Assembly: GCF_016862075.1 (NCBI RefSeq)
Contig: NZ_BOMG01000055.1
Coordinates: 62,001-126,000 of the forward strand
Source of the DNA: Actinoplanes couchii
GTDB lineage: Bacteria; Actinomycetota; Actinomycetes; Mycobacteriales; Micromonosporaceae
DNA: 64,000 nucleotides
Direction of reading: 5' to 3'
Every line of letters starts with the position of its first letter. Position 1 is the stretch's first letter. Below are positions 55,450 through 63,079 of the stretch, in pieces. The notes beneath the pieces were generated by a model. It was not told where the DNA came from. It was given only the letters and a program-made list of their open reading frames with translations, and made no database searches. Position numbers and translations under genes: made by a program.

Positions 55450-56705
55450 CGCACAGACTCCTTACCGGCGGACACGCTCTCCCTCGCCATGGGAAGCATG
55501 AGCCGCACCTCCGTACCGTCTCCGGGGGCGCTCCGGATCTCGGCGCGCCCACCGTGGCGCTGCATCCGCCCGATGATCGACCCCCGGACCCCGTGCCGGC
55601 TCTCCGCCACGCCGCCGATGTCGAAGCCCGCGCCGCGGTCACGGACGAAGACGCTCAACTCATCCTCCTCCACCTCGGCATAGAGCGAAACCGTCTGCAC
55701 CCCGGCGTGCCGGGCCGCGTTCACCAGAGCCTCGCGGGCCGCCGCGACCAGAGCCGCCACCTTGTCGTCGCACTGGGTGTCGCCCACCACCACCGTCTCC
55801 ACCGAGATCGCGTAGGTGTCCTCCACCTCGGCGGCGGCCTGCTCCAGCGCGGCGGCGAACCGCTCGGTCGGCGAGGAGGTCGGCCGGTAGAGCCAGTTGC
55901 GGAGGCTGCGCTCCTGCCCGCGGGCGAGGCGCTGCACCTCCTTGATGTCGGTGGAGTTGCGCTGGATCAGGGCCAGCGTGTGCAGCACCTGGTCGTGGAT
56001 CATCGCGGCCAGCTCGGCCCGCTCCTGCTCGCGGATGCGGCCCTCGCGCTCGGCCCGCAGCTGCCCGAACGTGCGCCAGACCAGCGGGGCGACCACCACG
56101 CCGACACCGAGCAGGCCGACGAAGGCGAAGATCACGCCGTTGAACACCGCGCCGATCGACTCGGACGGCGAGTAGACCGCGACCACACCGATGATGCCGA
56201 CCGCGACCAGGATGCCGCCGCCGATGAACCGGAACATGAACGAGCGCCTGTCGTTCTCCGACACGATCGCGGTGAACCACGGGGTGGAGGCCAGATTCTC
56301 CGAGCGCAGGTCACGGCGGCTCGGGTCGGACTGGTGCCAGATCACGCCGGCGCCGACCGCGATCACCGCGATCATCCAGCCGACCGTGGTGGCCACCTGG
56401 TCCTCGAAGACCAGGGCCTGCAACAGGATCACGCCCATGCCGATCGCCGCGAACGGCAGGATGGCGCCCAGATCGCGGCTGGCCGGCTCCTCGTCGGCCC
56501 GGGCCTCCTGCGGCAGCACTGCCCAGTAGGCCGCGTAGAGCAGCAGGCCCAGGGCGTTGAAACCGAGCATGACCACGAGCGTGATCCGCACGGCCAGCAC
56601 CGGGATGCCCAGGTGGCGGGCCAGACCGGTCGCGACGCCGGCGACGATGCGCTGATCGCGTGGCCGGTAGAGGCGGCGCGGTGGTTTCACGGCAGCGGTG
56701 GTCAC
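55446..56705 (-). CDS. Sensor histidine kinase with N-terminal PspC domain
   Basis: 419 residues from GTG 56705. The N-terminus is a PspC domain (RLYRPRDQRIVAGVATGLARHLGIPVLAVRITLVV...AYWAVLPQE). Further spans lie around 80-110, 115-125, 160-178 and 185-212. Then comes a HisKA_3 dimerisation helix with the phospho-accepting His at about 237 (AAMIHDQVLHTLALIQ). The HATPase has AAREALVNAARHAGVQ, VRDRGAGFDIGG and GVRGSIIGRMQRHGG. It lacks a large extracellular sensor, so it probably senses membrane state, like LiaS. Divergent from a PspC/LiaF-like operon. Confidence 0.9.
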   Translation of the reverse strand: MTTAAVKPPRRLYRPRDQRIVAGVATGLARHLGIPVLAVRITLVVMLGFNALGLLLYAAYWAVLPQEARADEEPASRDLGAILPFAAIGMGVILLQALVFEDQVATTVGWMIAVIAVGAGVIWHQSDPSRRDLRSENLASTPWFTAIVSENDRRSFMFRFIGGGILVAVGIIGVVAVYSPSESIGAVFNGVIFAFVGLLGVGVVVAPLVWRTFGQLRAEREGRIREQERAELAAMIHDQVLHTLALIQRNSTDIKEVQRLARGQERSLRNWLYRPTSSPTERFAAALEQAAAEVEDTYAISVETVVVGDTQCDDKVAALVAAAREALVNAARHAGVQTVSLYAEVEEDELSVFVRDRGAGFDIGGVAESRHGVRGSIIGRMQRHGGRAEIRSAPGDGTEVRLMLPMARESVSAGKESVR

Positions 56706-56774
56706 CCTTCGATCGTCACACGTACGGCGGGCCCGGACCACGGGGAAAGTCCCCCGGTATCCGGGACCGGATAT

Positions 56775-56792
56775 CTCAGGGTGGCCTCAGGG
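56775..56792 (+). promoter_or_regulatory. Tandem CTCAGGG operator candidate in the PspC divergent promoter
   Basis: CTCAGGG at 56775-56781 and 56786-56792, exactly 11 bp apart, so on one face of the helix. It lies 48 bp before the PspC ATG and 70 bp before the kinase GTG. GGCCTCAGGGT (56783-56793) also occurs at 10305-10315. Confidence 0.5.
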
Positions 56793-56839
56793 TCGGTTCC
56801 GGAAGCGGATCGGGTGCCGGGCCGAGCAGGATCGAAGCC

Positions 56840-58201
56840 ATGAACGACGAAGCACCCGGTGCCGGTCCCGTGAAGGGCGACCAGGCACCTTCCGACCAGC
56901 AGCCCGGCGGCTTCCCGCCCGGCTCCAACGTGCCGCCCTGGGTCTCCGCGGCCTCCGCGGCCTGGGCCCGTCAGCAACTGGTCCGCCCCCAGCAGGGGCG
57001 TTACGTTGCCGGTGTCTGCGGGGCCATCGCCCGGGCGACCAACACCGACCCGGTGCTCTGGCGGGTCCTGCTCGCCGTGCTCGGTGTCCTCGGTGGCACC
57101 GGCGTCCTGCTCTACCTCATCGGCTGGCTGGTCATCCCGTCCGAGGGTGACACCGCCTCGCCCGTCGAGTCCCTGCTCGGCAAGGGCCAGTCCGGCATGG
57201 CGCCGCTCTCGGTGGTCCTGCTCGGCAGCGGCGCCCTGCTGACGTTCGCCTTCATCGTCAACTCCGGCACCCGGGCCAGCATGCTCGCCGCGGTCGTGGT
57301 GATCGGCGCCTTCCTGCTGATCAAAAAGGGCGGGGCGCCGTCCTTTCCGGGAGCACCGGCCGGCGCGCCACCGGCACCCCCGCCGCCGCCCGGTCCGGCG
57401 CCGGCCCCCGAGGAGCCGACGGTGGCGTTCGTGGCGCCGCCCACGGCCGCACCGGCCGCTGAACAGGTGACGACGCCTCCTCCGGCGTACACCCCGCCGC
57501 CGCCCGCCACCGGCTACCGCCCGCCGTTCGCGCCGCACGGCCCGTTCGCCGGCCCGACCCCGCCGCCGCCTCCCCCGCCCGTGCCGCCCCGGCCGCCGAA
57601 ACCGCCGAAGGAGCGCTCGATCCTCGGCCGGCTGACGTTCTTCGCGGTCGTGATGGTGACCGGTCTGGTCGGCGCGATCGACATGAGCGGCGCCGACGTG
57701 AGCTTCTCGACCTACTTCGCGGCGGCTCTGGTGACCACCGCGCTCGGCCTGATCGTCGGCACCTGGTTCGGCCGGGCCCGCGGCCTGATCGCGCTCGCCC
57801 TGGTCCTCAGCTTCGCCCTGGGCGTCTCGTCCGGTCTGGAACGGTTCGGCCGGGACCTGACCCCGAGCGTCTACCGCCCGGCCACGCTCGCCGCCGTCGC
57901 CGACGAGTACGACTTCAACGTCGGCAACGTCACCCTGGACCTGCGGGGCGTCGACTTCGACGGGCAGAGCCAGGACATCGCGGTCACCATGAAACTCGGC
58001 CAGCTCCGGGTCCTGCTCCCGGACTCGGTGGACGCGACCGTCGACGCCGGTGTCGAGGGCGGCCGGATGGTCCTGTTCAACACCGAGTTCAACGACAGCG
58101 CGGTCCGCGAGGTGACCGACGCCGGAGCGCAGGGCGAGAAGGACGGCAAGGTCCAGCTCAACATCCGCATGGAAGCCGGCAACCTGGAGGTGATCCGATG
58201 A
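56840..58201 (+). CDS. PspC-domain membrane protein with LiaF-like C-terminus
   Basis: 453 residues from ATG 56840. The PspC domain (55-105: GRYVAGVCGAIARATNTDPVLWRVLLAVLGVLGGTGVLLYLIGWLVIP) is followed by two more spans, a Pro-rich linker of about 100 residues, then membrane spans (LTFFAVVMVTGLVGAI, FAAALVTTALGLIVGTWF, GLIALALVLSFALGVSSGL). The C-terminal DUF2154/LiaF-type beta domain (YDFNVGNVTLDLRGVDFDGQSQDIAVTMKLGQLRVLLPDSV) ends the protein. It is probably the regulator or effector of the adjacent kinase-regulator pair in envelope stress. It contains copy 2 of the 30-nt repeat. It overlaps the next gene by 4 bp. Confidence 0.88.
   Translation: MNDEAPGAGPVKGDQAPSDQQPGGFPPGSNVPPWVSAASAAWARQQLVRPQQGRYVAGVCGAIARATNTDPVLWRVLLAVLGVLGGTGVLLYLIGWLVIPSEGDTASPVESLLGKGQSGMAPLSVVLLGSGALLTFAFIVNSGTRASMLAAVVVIGAFLLIKKGGAPSFPGAPAGAPPAPPPPPGPAPAPEEPTVAFVAPPTAAPAAEQVTTPPPAYTPPPPATGYRPPFAPHGPFAGPTPPPPPPPVPPRPPKPPKERSILGRLTFFAVVMVTGLVGAIDMSGADVSFSTYFAAALVTTALGLIVGTWFGRARGLIALALVLSFALGVSSGLERFGRDLTPSVYRPATLAAVADEYDFNVGNVTLDLRGVDFDGQSQDIAVTMKLGQLRVLLPDSVDATVDAGVEGGRMVLFNTEFNDSAVREVTDAGAQGEKDGKVQLNIRMEAGNLEVIR
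57177..57206. repeat. 30-nt exact repeat, copy 2
   Basis: Inside the PspC-domain gene, encoding part of LGKGQSGMAP. Identical to 5921-5950. Confidence 0.8.
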
Positions 58202-58542
58202 AACCGCATCGCATGGACGGCGTATCGCTCAGCTTCGGCCTGCTGTTCCTGCTGGTCGCGCTCTGGTGGGCGGTCTCCCAGGTGATCACGCTCCAGCTTC
58301 CGGCAGTGGGCTGGATCGTGGCCGGCGGGCTGATCTTCTTCGGGGTGGCGGGCCTGCTCGGGGCGATCCGTTCCGGTCGTCGCGAGACCCCGGCGCCGGT
58401 TCCGGCCGCCGCCACCGTCGAGCCGACCCCCGGCGATCTGCCGCCGGAGATGCACGCCTCGATCGTCCGCGAGCTGATGGACGATCCGTCCGAGAAGTTC
58501 ACCCGCGAGCACCCGGCCAAGGACCGCCCCGCCGAGAGCTGA
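58198..58542 (+). CDS. Small two-span membrane protein in PspC operon
   Basis: 114 residues. ATG overlaps the PspC-protein stop (ATGA). Two hydrophobic spans (LSFGLLFLLVALWWAVSQVITL, VGWIVAGGLIFFGVAGLLGAI) form a hairpin, followed by a soluble tail with PEMHASIVRELMDDPSEKFTREHP. No known motif. Similar short proteins sit beside PspC/LiaF genes in actinobacteria, so a membrane-stress accessory role is likely. Confidence 0.75.
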   Translation: MKPHRMDGVSLSFGLLFLLVALWWAVSQVITLQLPAVGWIVAGGLIFFGVAGLLGAIRSGRRETPAPVPAAATVEPTPGDLPPEMHASIVRELMDDPSEKFTREHPAKDRPAES

Positions 58543-58551
58543 GCACCACCA

Positions 58552-58590
58552 TTGCCCCGCCCGAGGGAACGACCACCCCGGGCGGGGCAA
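58552..58590 (+). terminator. Terminator of the PspC operon
   Basis: TTGCCCCGCCC (58552-58562) pairs perfectly with GGGCGGGGCAA (58580-58590). It ends directly against the psd -10 box (TATGCT, 58591-58596). Confidence 0.7.
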
Positions 58591-58602
58591 TATGCTCGAC
58601 GG

Positions 58603-59850
58603 ATGACCGCGTTTCCGACCGTCTCCGTCGCGCCCGTCCCCGGCGTGGGTGCCCGGGCCGCCCGCGCCCTGACCGCCGAGTTCGCCCGGCAGAACGCGGC
58701 AACGTCCGCTCTGCTGGTCGGCGCCGATCACGCCTCGGCCGTGGTGGCCGCCGCCGTCGAGGCCCTGCTTCCCGGCGACACCCTCACCCTGGTCCCCGGC
58801 GTCAACAGCAGCAGTGACCTGCTCCGTGGGCACATCACCGGCCTGGGCAGCTGGGTCGCCGACCGGGTCAAGGTCGTCGAGTCCCTCGACGAGGCCCAGC
58901 CCGCCGACGTGCTGATCGTCGGCGAGCCGCTGACCGGCACCGCCGACGAGGCCCGCACCCGGATCGAGCAGCTCACCAAATATCTCGCCGACGGCGCCGT
59001 GCTCTCCGTCGCCGTCCCGGCCGGCCCCGGCCGCACCCAGGGTGCCGCCGCCGAGCTGTTCCGGCAGGGCGCGCTCTTCGGTGTCGGCTCCGACCTGGTG
59101 GTCCGTAACCAGCCGCCGCTGCGCGTGCACAAGCTGCGTTTCACGCCCGCCGAGGTGTCGTCCGCGACGAAGCTGGCCCCGGCGTACCGGACGTCGAGCG
59201 TCCCGGTGACCAGCACCATGCACATCGACTCCAACGGTGTCGCCGCCGCCGGCATCGCGCTCGGCCTGGCCGTCCTGGCTCGCCGCGCCCGCCCGAAGTC
59301 GAAGCTGTGGCTGCTCCCGGCGATCGCCGCCGCCCCGGTCGCCGCGTTCTTCCGCGACCCGGTCCGCGACGTCCCCGGCGACCCGTCCGCGGTGATCGCC
59401 GCCGCCGACGGCAAGGTCCTGTCGGTGGAGCGCCTCCGCGACGAGCGTTTCGGCGAGGGCGAGTTCCTGCGCATCGCGGTCTTCCTGTCGGTCTTCGACG
59501 TGCACGTCAACCGTGCTCCGGTGGCCGGCCGGGTGGCCGACTACTTCGTCGAGGAGGGCGGCTACGCCAACGCGGCCACCGCCGCCGCCGAGCACAACGT
59601 GGCCGCCTACACGGTCCTGGACACCGACCACGGCACGGTGGTCGTGGCCCAGCGCACCGGCCTGATCGCCCGCCGCATCGTCCAGCGCGCCCCCGTCGGC
59701 ACCCTGCTGGCCAAGGGCGAGCGCTACGGCCTGATCCGCTTCGGCTCCCGCACCGACGTCTACCTCCCGGCAGACAAGGCAGAGTCCCTGGTCACGGTGG
59801 ACGAGCGGGTGGTCGGCGGTGCGACGGTAATCGCCCGCTGGAAGAACTGA
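58603..59850 (+). CDS. psd: Phosphatidylserine decarboxylase with extra N-terminal Rossmann-like domain
   Basis: 415 residues. The C-terminal half (about 200-415) is a short-form PSD: FFRDPVRDVPGDPSAVIAAADGKVLSV, IAVFLSVFDVHVNRAPVAGRV, and FGSRTDVYLP with the G381-S382 self-cleavage bond that forms the pyruvoyl group. It makes phosphatidylethanolamine. The N-terminal 190 residues resemble a class I methyltransferase without the glycine-rich motif (SALLVGADHASAVVAAAVEALLPGDTLTLVPG; QPADVLIVGEPLTG). Their role is unknown. TATGCT 6 nt before the ATG suggests a leaderless mRNA. Convergent with pssA. Confidence 0.92.
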   Translation: MTAFPTVSVAPVPGVGARAARALTAEFARQNAATSALLVGADHASAVVAAAVEALLPGDTLTLVPGVNSSSDLLRGHITGLGSWVADRVKVVESLDEAQPADVLIVGEPLTGTADEARTRIEQLTKYLADGAVLSVAVPAGPGRTQGAAAELFRQGALFGVGSDLVVRNQPPLRVHKLRFTPAEVSSATKLAPAYRTSSVPVTSTMHIDSNGVAAAGIALGLAVLARRARPKSKLWLLPAIAAAPVAAFFRDPVRDVPGDPSAVIAAADGKVLSVERLRDERFGEGEFLRIAVFLSVFDVHVNRAPVAGRVADYFVEEGGYANAATAAAEHNVAAYTVLDTDHGTVVVAQRTGLIARRIVQRAPVGTLLAKGERYGLIRFGSRTDVYLPADKAESLVTVDERVVGGATVIARWKN

Positions 59851-59861
59851 CCCTTTTTCTG

Positions 59862-59953
59862 GTACGCCCGTCCGAAGTCCCGCCCCGTCCACGCAAGCCA
59901 GGCCCCACTCCGGGCCTCCTCGCGTGACGGGGCGGGGCTTTTGACGGGCGTAC
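59862..59953. terminator. Nested inverted repeats after psd
   Basis: Outer arms GTACGCCCGTC (59862-59872) and GACGGGCGTAC (59943-59953) are perfect. Inside, about 59875-59894 pairs with 59922-59940 (roughly 18 bp, one bulge). At the centre AGGCCC/GGGCCT (59900-59905 with 59912-59917). CTTTT follows the inner stem, so it can end psd transcription. Confidence 0.7.
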
Positions 59954-59957
59954 AAAA

Positions 59958-59995
59958 AAGGAAAACCGCCTCTCCGGAGAGAAGCGGTTTTCCTT
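59958..59995 (-). terminator. Intrinsic terminator of pssA
   Basis: AAGGAAAACCGC (59958-59969) pairs perfectly with GCGGTTTTCCTT (59984-59995), with an inner CTCT/AGAG stem. On the minus strand a T-run follows immediately. It is 16 bp after the pssA stop. Confidence 0.88.
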
Positions 59996-60010
59996 GAGCG
60001 GGCGGGTTTG

Positions 60011-60967
60011 TCAGGCCCGTTTGGCCCTCATCCACAGGATCGGGCCGCTGAACAGGTAGGCGGCGACGATCAGGACGAACGTCATGCGCGGGTCGATCAG
60101 GGCGCTGACGATCGGGAGCAGCCACAGCCACGGCGGGAGTTTCAGCAGGCGGGCGAGCTTCGCGTACGGGAAGCTCGACACCATCGCGAAAGCGAGCAGC
60201 GTCACACCAGCGAGCATGACGAAGCCGGGCAGTGGCAGGCCGATCAGCACCGTCAGGGCCAGGACCGCGGCGGCCATCGTGGTGGGGACGCCGCAGAAGA
60301 ACCGGCCGTCCTTCGGTGACACGTTGAAACGGGCCAGGCGGATGGCGGCGCACCCGGCGACCAGTGCGGTGGCGATCGCGGCGGCCGCCGGCGGGACCTG
60401 GCCGGCCAGCGACGCGTAGACCACGACCGGCGCGGCCAGGCCGAACGAGCACATGTCGGCGAGCGAGTCCATCTGCGCGCCGAACGGGCTGGAAACCCCG
60501 AGCTTGCGGGCCAGCGCGCCGTCCAGGCCGTCGAAGACGACGCAGGCGACCAGGCAGGCGGCGGCGAGCTGCACCTGACCGTCCATGGCCAGGAAGATCG
60601 CCAGCAGGCCGAGACCGAGGCTGGCCAGGGTGCAGCCGTTGACGAGCGCGAAGCTCATCCGGCGGGACATGGTGTGCTCGCCGGGCAGCAGCGGGATGGA
60701 CGACGCGGTCGCCTCGGCCTCGACGGTGTCCGCCGGAACGCCGGGGGCAGGGATCGCGAAGGTGCGCACCGGGTCGGACCCGACGTGCAGCACCTCCGCC
60801 CGGGTCGCGGTGGCGGCCCGGCCGGTCTCGCCGGAACGGCGGCCCACCCGGACCATCAGGGCTTGCCGCGCGATGGTTCCGCTGCGGCGCAAACGGCCTG
60901 CCCAACGACGCCCGGCGGGACGGGGACTATCCGTCGTTCGACGCCGGCGCCAAGGGGTACTCGGCAC
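60011..60967 (-). CDS. pssA: CDP-diacylglycerol-serine O-phosphatidyltransferase
   Basis: 318 residues. It makes phosphatidylserine, the substrate of Psd. The CDP-alcohol phosphatidyltransferase motif is complete: DGALARKLGVSSPFGAQMDSLAD (D-G-x2-A-R-x8-G-x3-D-x3-D). About eight membrane spans follow. The GTG start at 60967 has a strong GGAGGAA 6 nt upstream. It adds a basic N-terminal extension of about 98 residues before the first span (MSRRMSFALVNGCTLASLGLG), unusually long for the family. Convergent neighbour of psd. Confidence 0.92.
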   Translation of the reverse strand: MPSTPWRRRRTTDSPRPAGRRWAGRLRRSGTIARQALMVRVGRRSGETGRAATATRAEVLHVGSDPVRTFAIPAPGVPADTVEAEATASSIPLLPGEHTMSRRMSFALVNGCTLASLGLGLLAIFLAMDGQVQLAAACLVACVVFDGLDGALARKLGVSSPFGAQMDSLADMCSFGLAAPVVVYASLAGQVPPAAAAIATALVAGCAAIRLARFNVSPKDGRFFCGVPTTMAAAVLALTVLIGLPLPGFVMLAGVTLLAFAMVSSFPYAKLARLLKLPPWLWLLPIVSALIDPRMTFVLIVAAYLFSGPILWMRAKRA

Positions 60968-61113
60968 GTGCTTCCTCCATGGAGCTCGGGTGTTCCGCCG
61001 GAGTCTGACGAGCCCAGCGAAATTGCGGGTTACACCATCGCACAGCCGGACGGCCTTGGCGAGAGGCGAACGGTACGTCCGATCAATCGCCAGTGGCCTT
61101 CCGTGTGACGATT

Positions 61114-61995
61114 TTAGCCCGCCTGGGCCAGCGCATCCCGCGCCAGTTCGGTGAGCGGCAGGTTGCGTGCCTCATCGGCGGTGAACCAGGCGGCTTGTGC
61201 GGTGGACCCACCGGCCGACTCTGTGACCGCCGCGGCGACCGGTTGCTCCACACTTACCCGGTAGACGACGCGAATCACATGCCAGTCGAGGGGTACTCCC
61301 TCAGGTCCGACCGCGGCCGGGTCGTAGCGGTGCGAGATTCCGGCGAGTCCGGTGATCCGGCCCTGCTGAGACGTCTCCTCGTAGAGTTCGCGGGCCAGGC
61401 CCTGCTCCGGGGTCTCCCCGAAATCTGTGCCGCCGCCGGCCAGGTGCCAGTGGCCGCCGCCGGGGTAACCGTCCGCGATCAGGGTCAGCAGGATCCGCCC
61501 GGCCGGGTCGGTGGCGAGCGCGTACGCGCCGAAACGCTGCACCGGGCCGGTCCGCTCGGGTGCAGCGAACGGGCCGTCGATGGCGGTCGCCTCGAACGGG
61601 ACGCCGAGGACACCCGCCACGAACGGCAGCAGCGGCCGGTCGGCCGGGTCGGCCCACTCGACGAGATCGCTGGTGCCGTCGGCCTCCGGGCGCAGGGTGC
61701 CGCCGGTCACCTCGACGTCGTAGATGATCCGGTCGGTGTGCTCGATCGAGTCGTCGGGCAGCCGGGCCAGGTCGGCGAGGACGGCCCGGACGCCGACGAT
61801 CCGGACGTCGAGGCCGGTCTCCTCGACGAACTCCCGGACCACCGTGTCATCCGGGTGCTCGCCCTGGTCGATGCCGCCACCGGGCAGCGACCACACCCCG
61901 GGGAAGGCGCAGGCCTCCGAGCCCCGGGTGAGCAGCACACCACCGTCGGTGGACCGGCAGACGCCGTACGCCGCCGCTCGTCTCCTGATCTTCAC
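61114..61995 (-). CDS. Double-Nudix-domain hydrolase (A)
   Basis: 293 residues. Two Nudix domains in tandem. The first box is canonical (residues 40-62, GGIDQGEHPDDTVVREFVEETG). The second (188-211) keeps the catalytic glutamates (ARELYEET) but ends SQQG instead of the usual Gly. Nudix enzymes cleave nucleoside diphosphates linked to another moiety; the substrate is unknown. The start is GTG 61995, with TAATCT 7 nt upstream, right at the stop of the paralogous gene before it. It probably arose by duplication together with 62001-62948. Confidence 0.85.
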   Translation of the reverse strand: MKIRRRAAAYGVCRSTDGGVLLTRGSEACAFPGVWSLPGGGIDQGEHPDDTVVREFVEETGLDVRIVGVRAVLADLARLPDDSIEHTDRIIYDVEVTGGTLRPEADGTSDLVEWADPADRPLLPFVAGVLGVPFEATAIDGPFAAPERTGPVQRFGAYALATDPAGRILLTLIADGYPGGGHWHLAGGGTDFGETPEQGLARELYEETSQQGRITGLAGISHRYDPAAVGPEGVPLDWHVIRVVYRVSVEQPVAAAVTESAGGSTAQAAWFTADEARNLPLTELARDALAQAG

Positions 61996-62000
61996 CGGGC

Positions 62001-62948
62001 CTAGATTAGCTTCGCCGCCCGGAGCGCATCGGCGGTCACCTCGGTGAGCTGCTCGCCGGCCAGCTCGGCGACCTCCTTGAGCGGCATCCACCGCGCCTCG
62101 CAGGTCGAGCCGCCGACGTCGTGGATGACCACCTCGGTCGGCGCGTCCACGACGACCCGGTAGAACGCCCGGACGCCGTGCCAGTCGATCGGGTAGCCCT
62201 CCGGGCCGAGCGAGGCGGCGTCCCGGTGGCTGGCCACGCCGAGCAACTCGACGAGGCGGCCCTCCTGGCCGGTCTCCTCGACGAGTTCCCGGATCAGGGC
62301 GGTGCCGGGCTGCTCGCCGTAGTCGGTGCCGCCGCCGGGCAGGTGCCAGCAGCCGGCTCCGGGATAGCCCTCGGAGATCCGGGTGAGCAGCAGGTTCTCG
62401 TACGGGTCGGTGGCGATCGCGTACGCCGCGAAGCGCTGTGCCCGGTGCAGCCCGTCCGGCCCCTCGTAGGCGTAGAACGACGGGAAGACCGGGGCTTCCT
62501 CGGGCCGCAGGTCGCCGGCGTTGCGGGAGAGCCCGAGCGCGGCGGCGGTGAACGGCCGGAGTTTGAGTTTCTCGGCCTCTTCCAGGGTGTGCCATCGGGC
62601 CAGGTCGGTGGGACGGCCGACCCGGTCGACGAGGTTGCCACCGCGCACCGAGACGGCGTAGATCAGCCGGTCGGTGTGGATGGTGACGCCACGGTGCGGC
62701 ATGGAGCGCATGTCGGCCAGGACGTCGTGCAGCCCGGAGACGGCGACGGAGAGCCCGGTCTCCGCCGCGGTCTCGCGGACGACGGTGTGGTTCGGATCTT
62801 CGCCGTGATCGACGGCGCCGCCGGGTAGCGACCAGACTCCGGGAGTGCCGGATCTGGACGATGCCCGGACCAGGAGGACGCGTCCTTCGTCGTCGCGGGC
62901 GACGGCGTAGGCGGCGATCCTGCGGAGCGGTTCCAGTGCGGGGGTCAC
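62001..62948 (-). CDS. Double-Nudix-domain hydrolase (B)
   Basis: 315 residues from GTG 62948. The upstream frame is not family-like. The first Nudix box (44-66, GGAVDHGEDPNHTVVRETAAETG) has Ala at one conserved catalytic Glu (REtaaE). The second (206-228, GGTDYGEQPGTALIRELVEETG) is canonical. This is the mirror image of the neighbour's degeneracy. Both proteins share the order Nudix-helical linker-Nudix, and the linker in B has AEKLKLRPFTAAALGL. Substrate unknown. TAACATAAT lies upstream as a likely -10. Confidence 0.85.
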   Translation of the reverse strand: MTPALEPLRRIAAYAVARDDEGRVLLVRASSRSGTPGVWSLPGGAVDHGEDPNHTVVRETAAETGLSVAVSGLHDVLADMRSMPHRGVTIHTDRLIYAVSVRGGNLVDRVGRPTDLARWHTLEEAEKLKLRPFTAAALGLSRNAGDLRPEEAPVFPSFYAYEGPDGLHRAQRFAAYAIATDPYENLLLTRISEGYPGAGCWHLPGGGTDYGEQPGTALIRELVEETGQEGRLVELLGVASHRDAASLGPEGYPIDWHGVRAFYRVVVDAPTEVVIHDVGGSTCEARWMPLKEVAELAGEQLTEVTADALRAAKLI

Positions 62949-63079
62949 GGGCGGCAATTCTGCCCGGATTATGTTACCTCTCCAGAACTTCTGTCGGGTT
63001 CCTGACAGTAGGATAACGGCCTGTAATCGCAGCTCAGGGCAGCTTGCGCCGCCCTGGGCGATTGATCCACTACTGGGCG

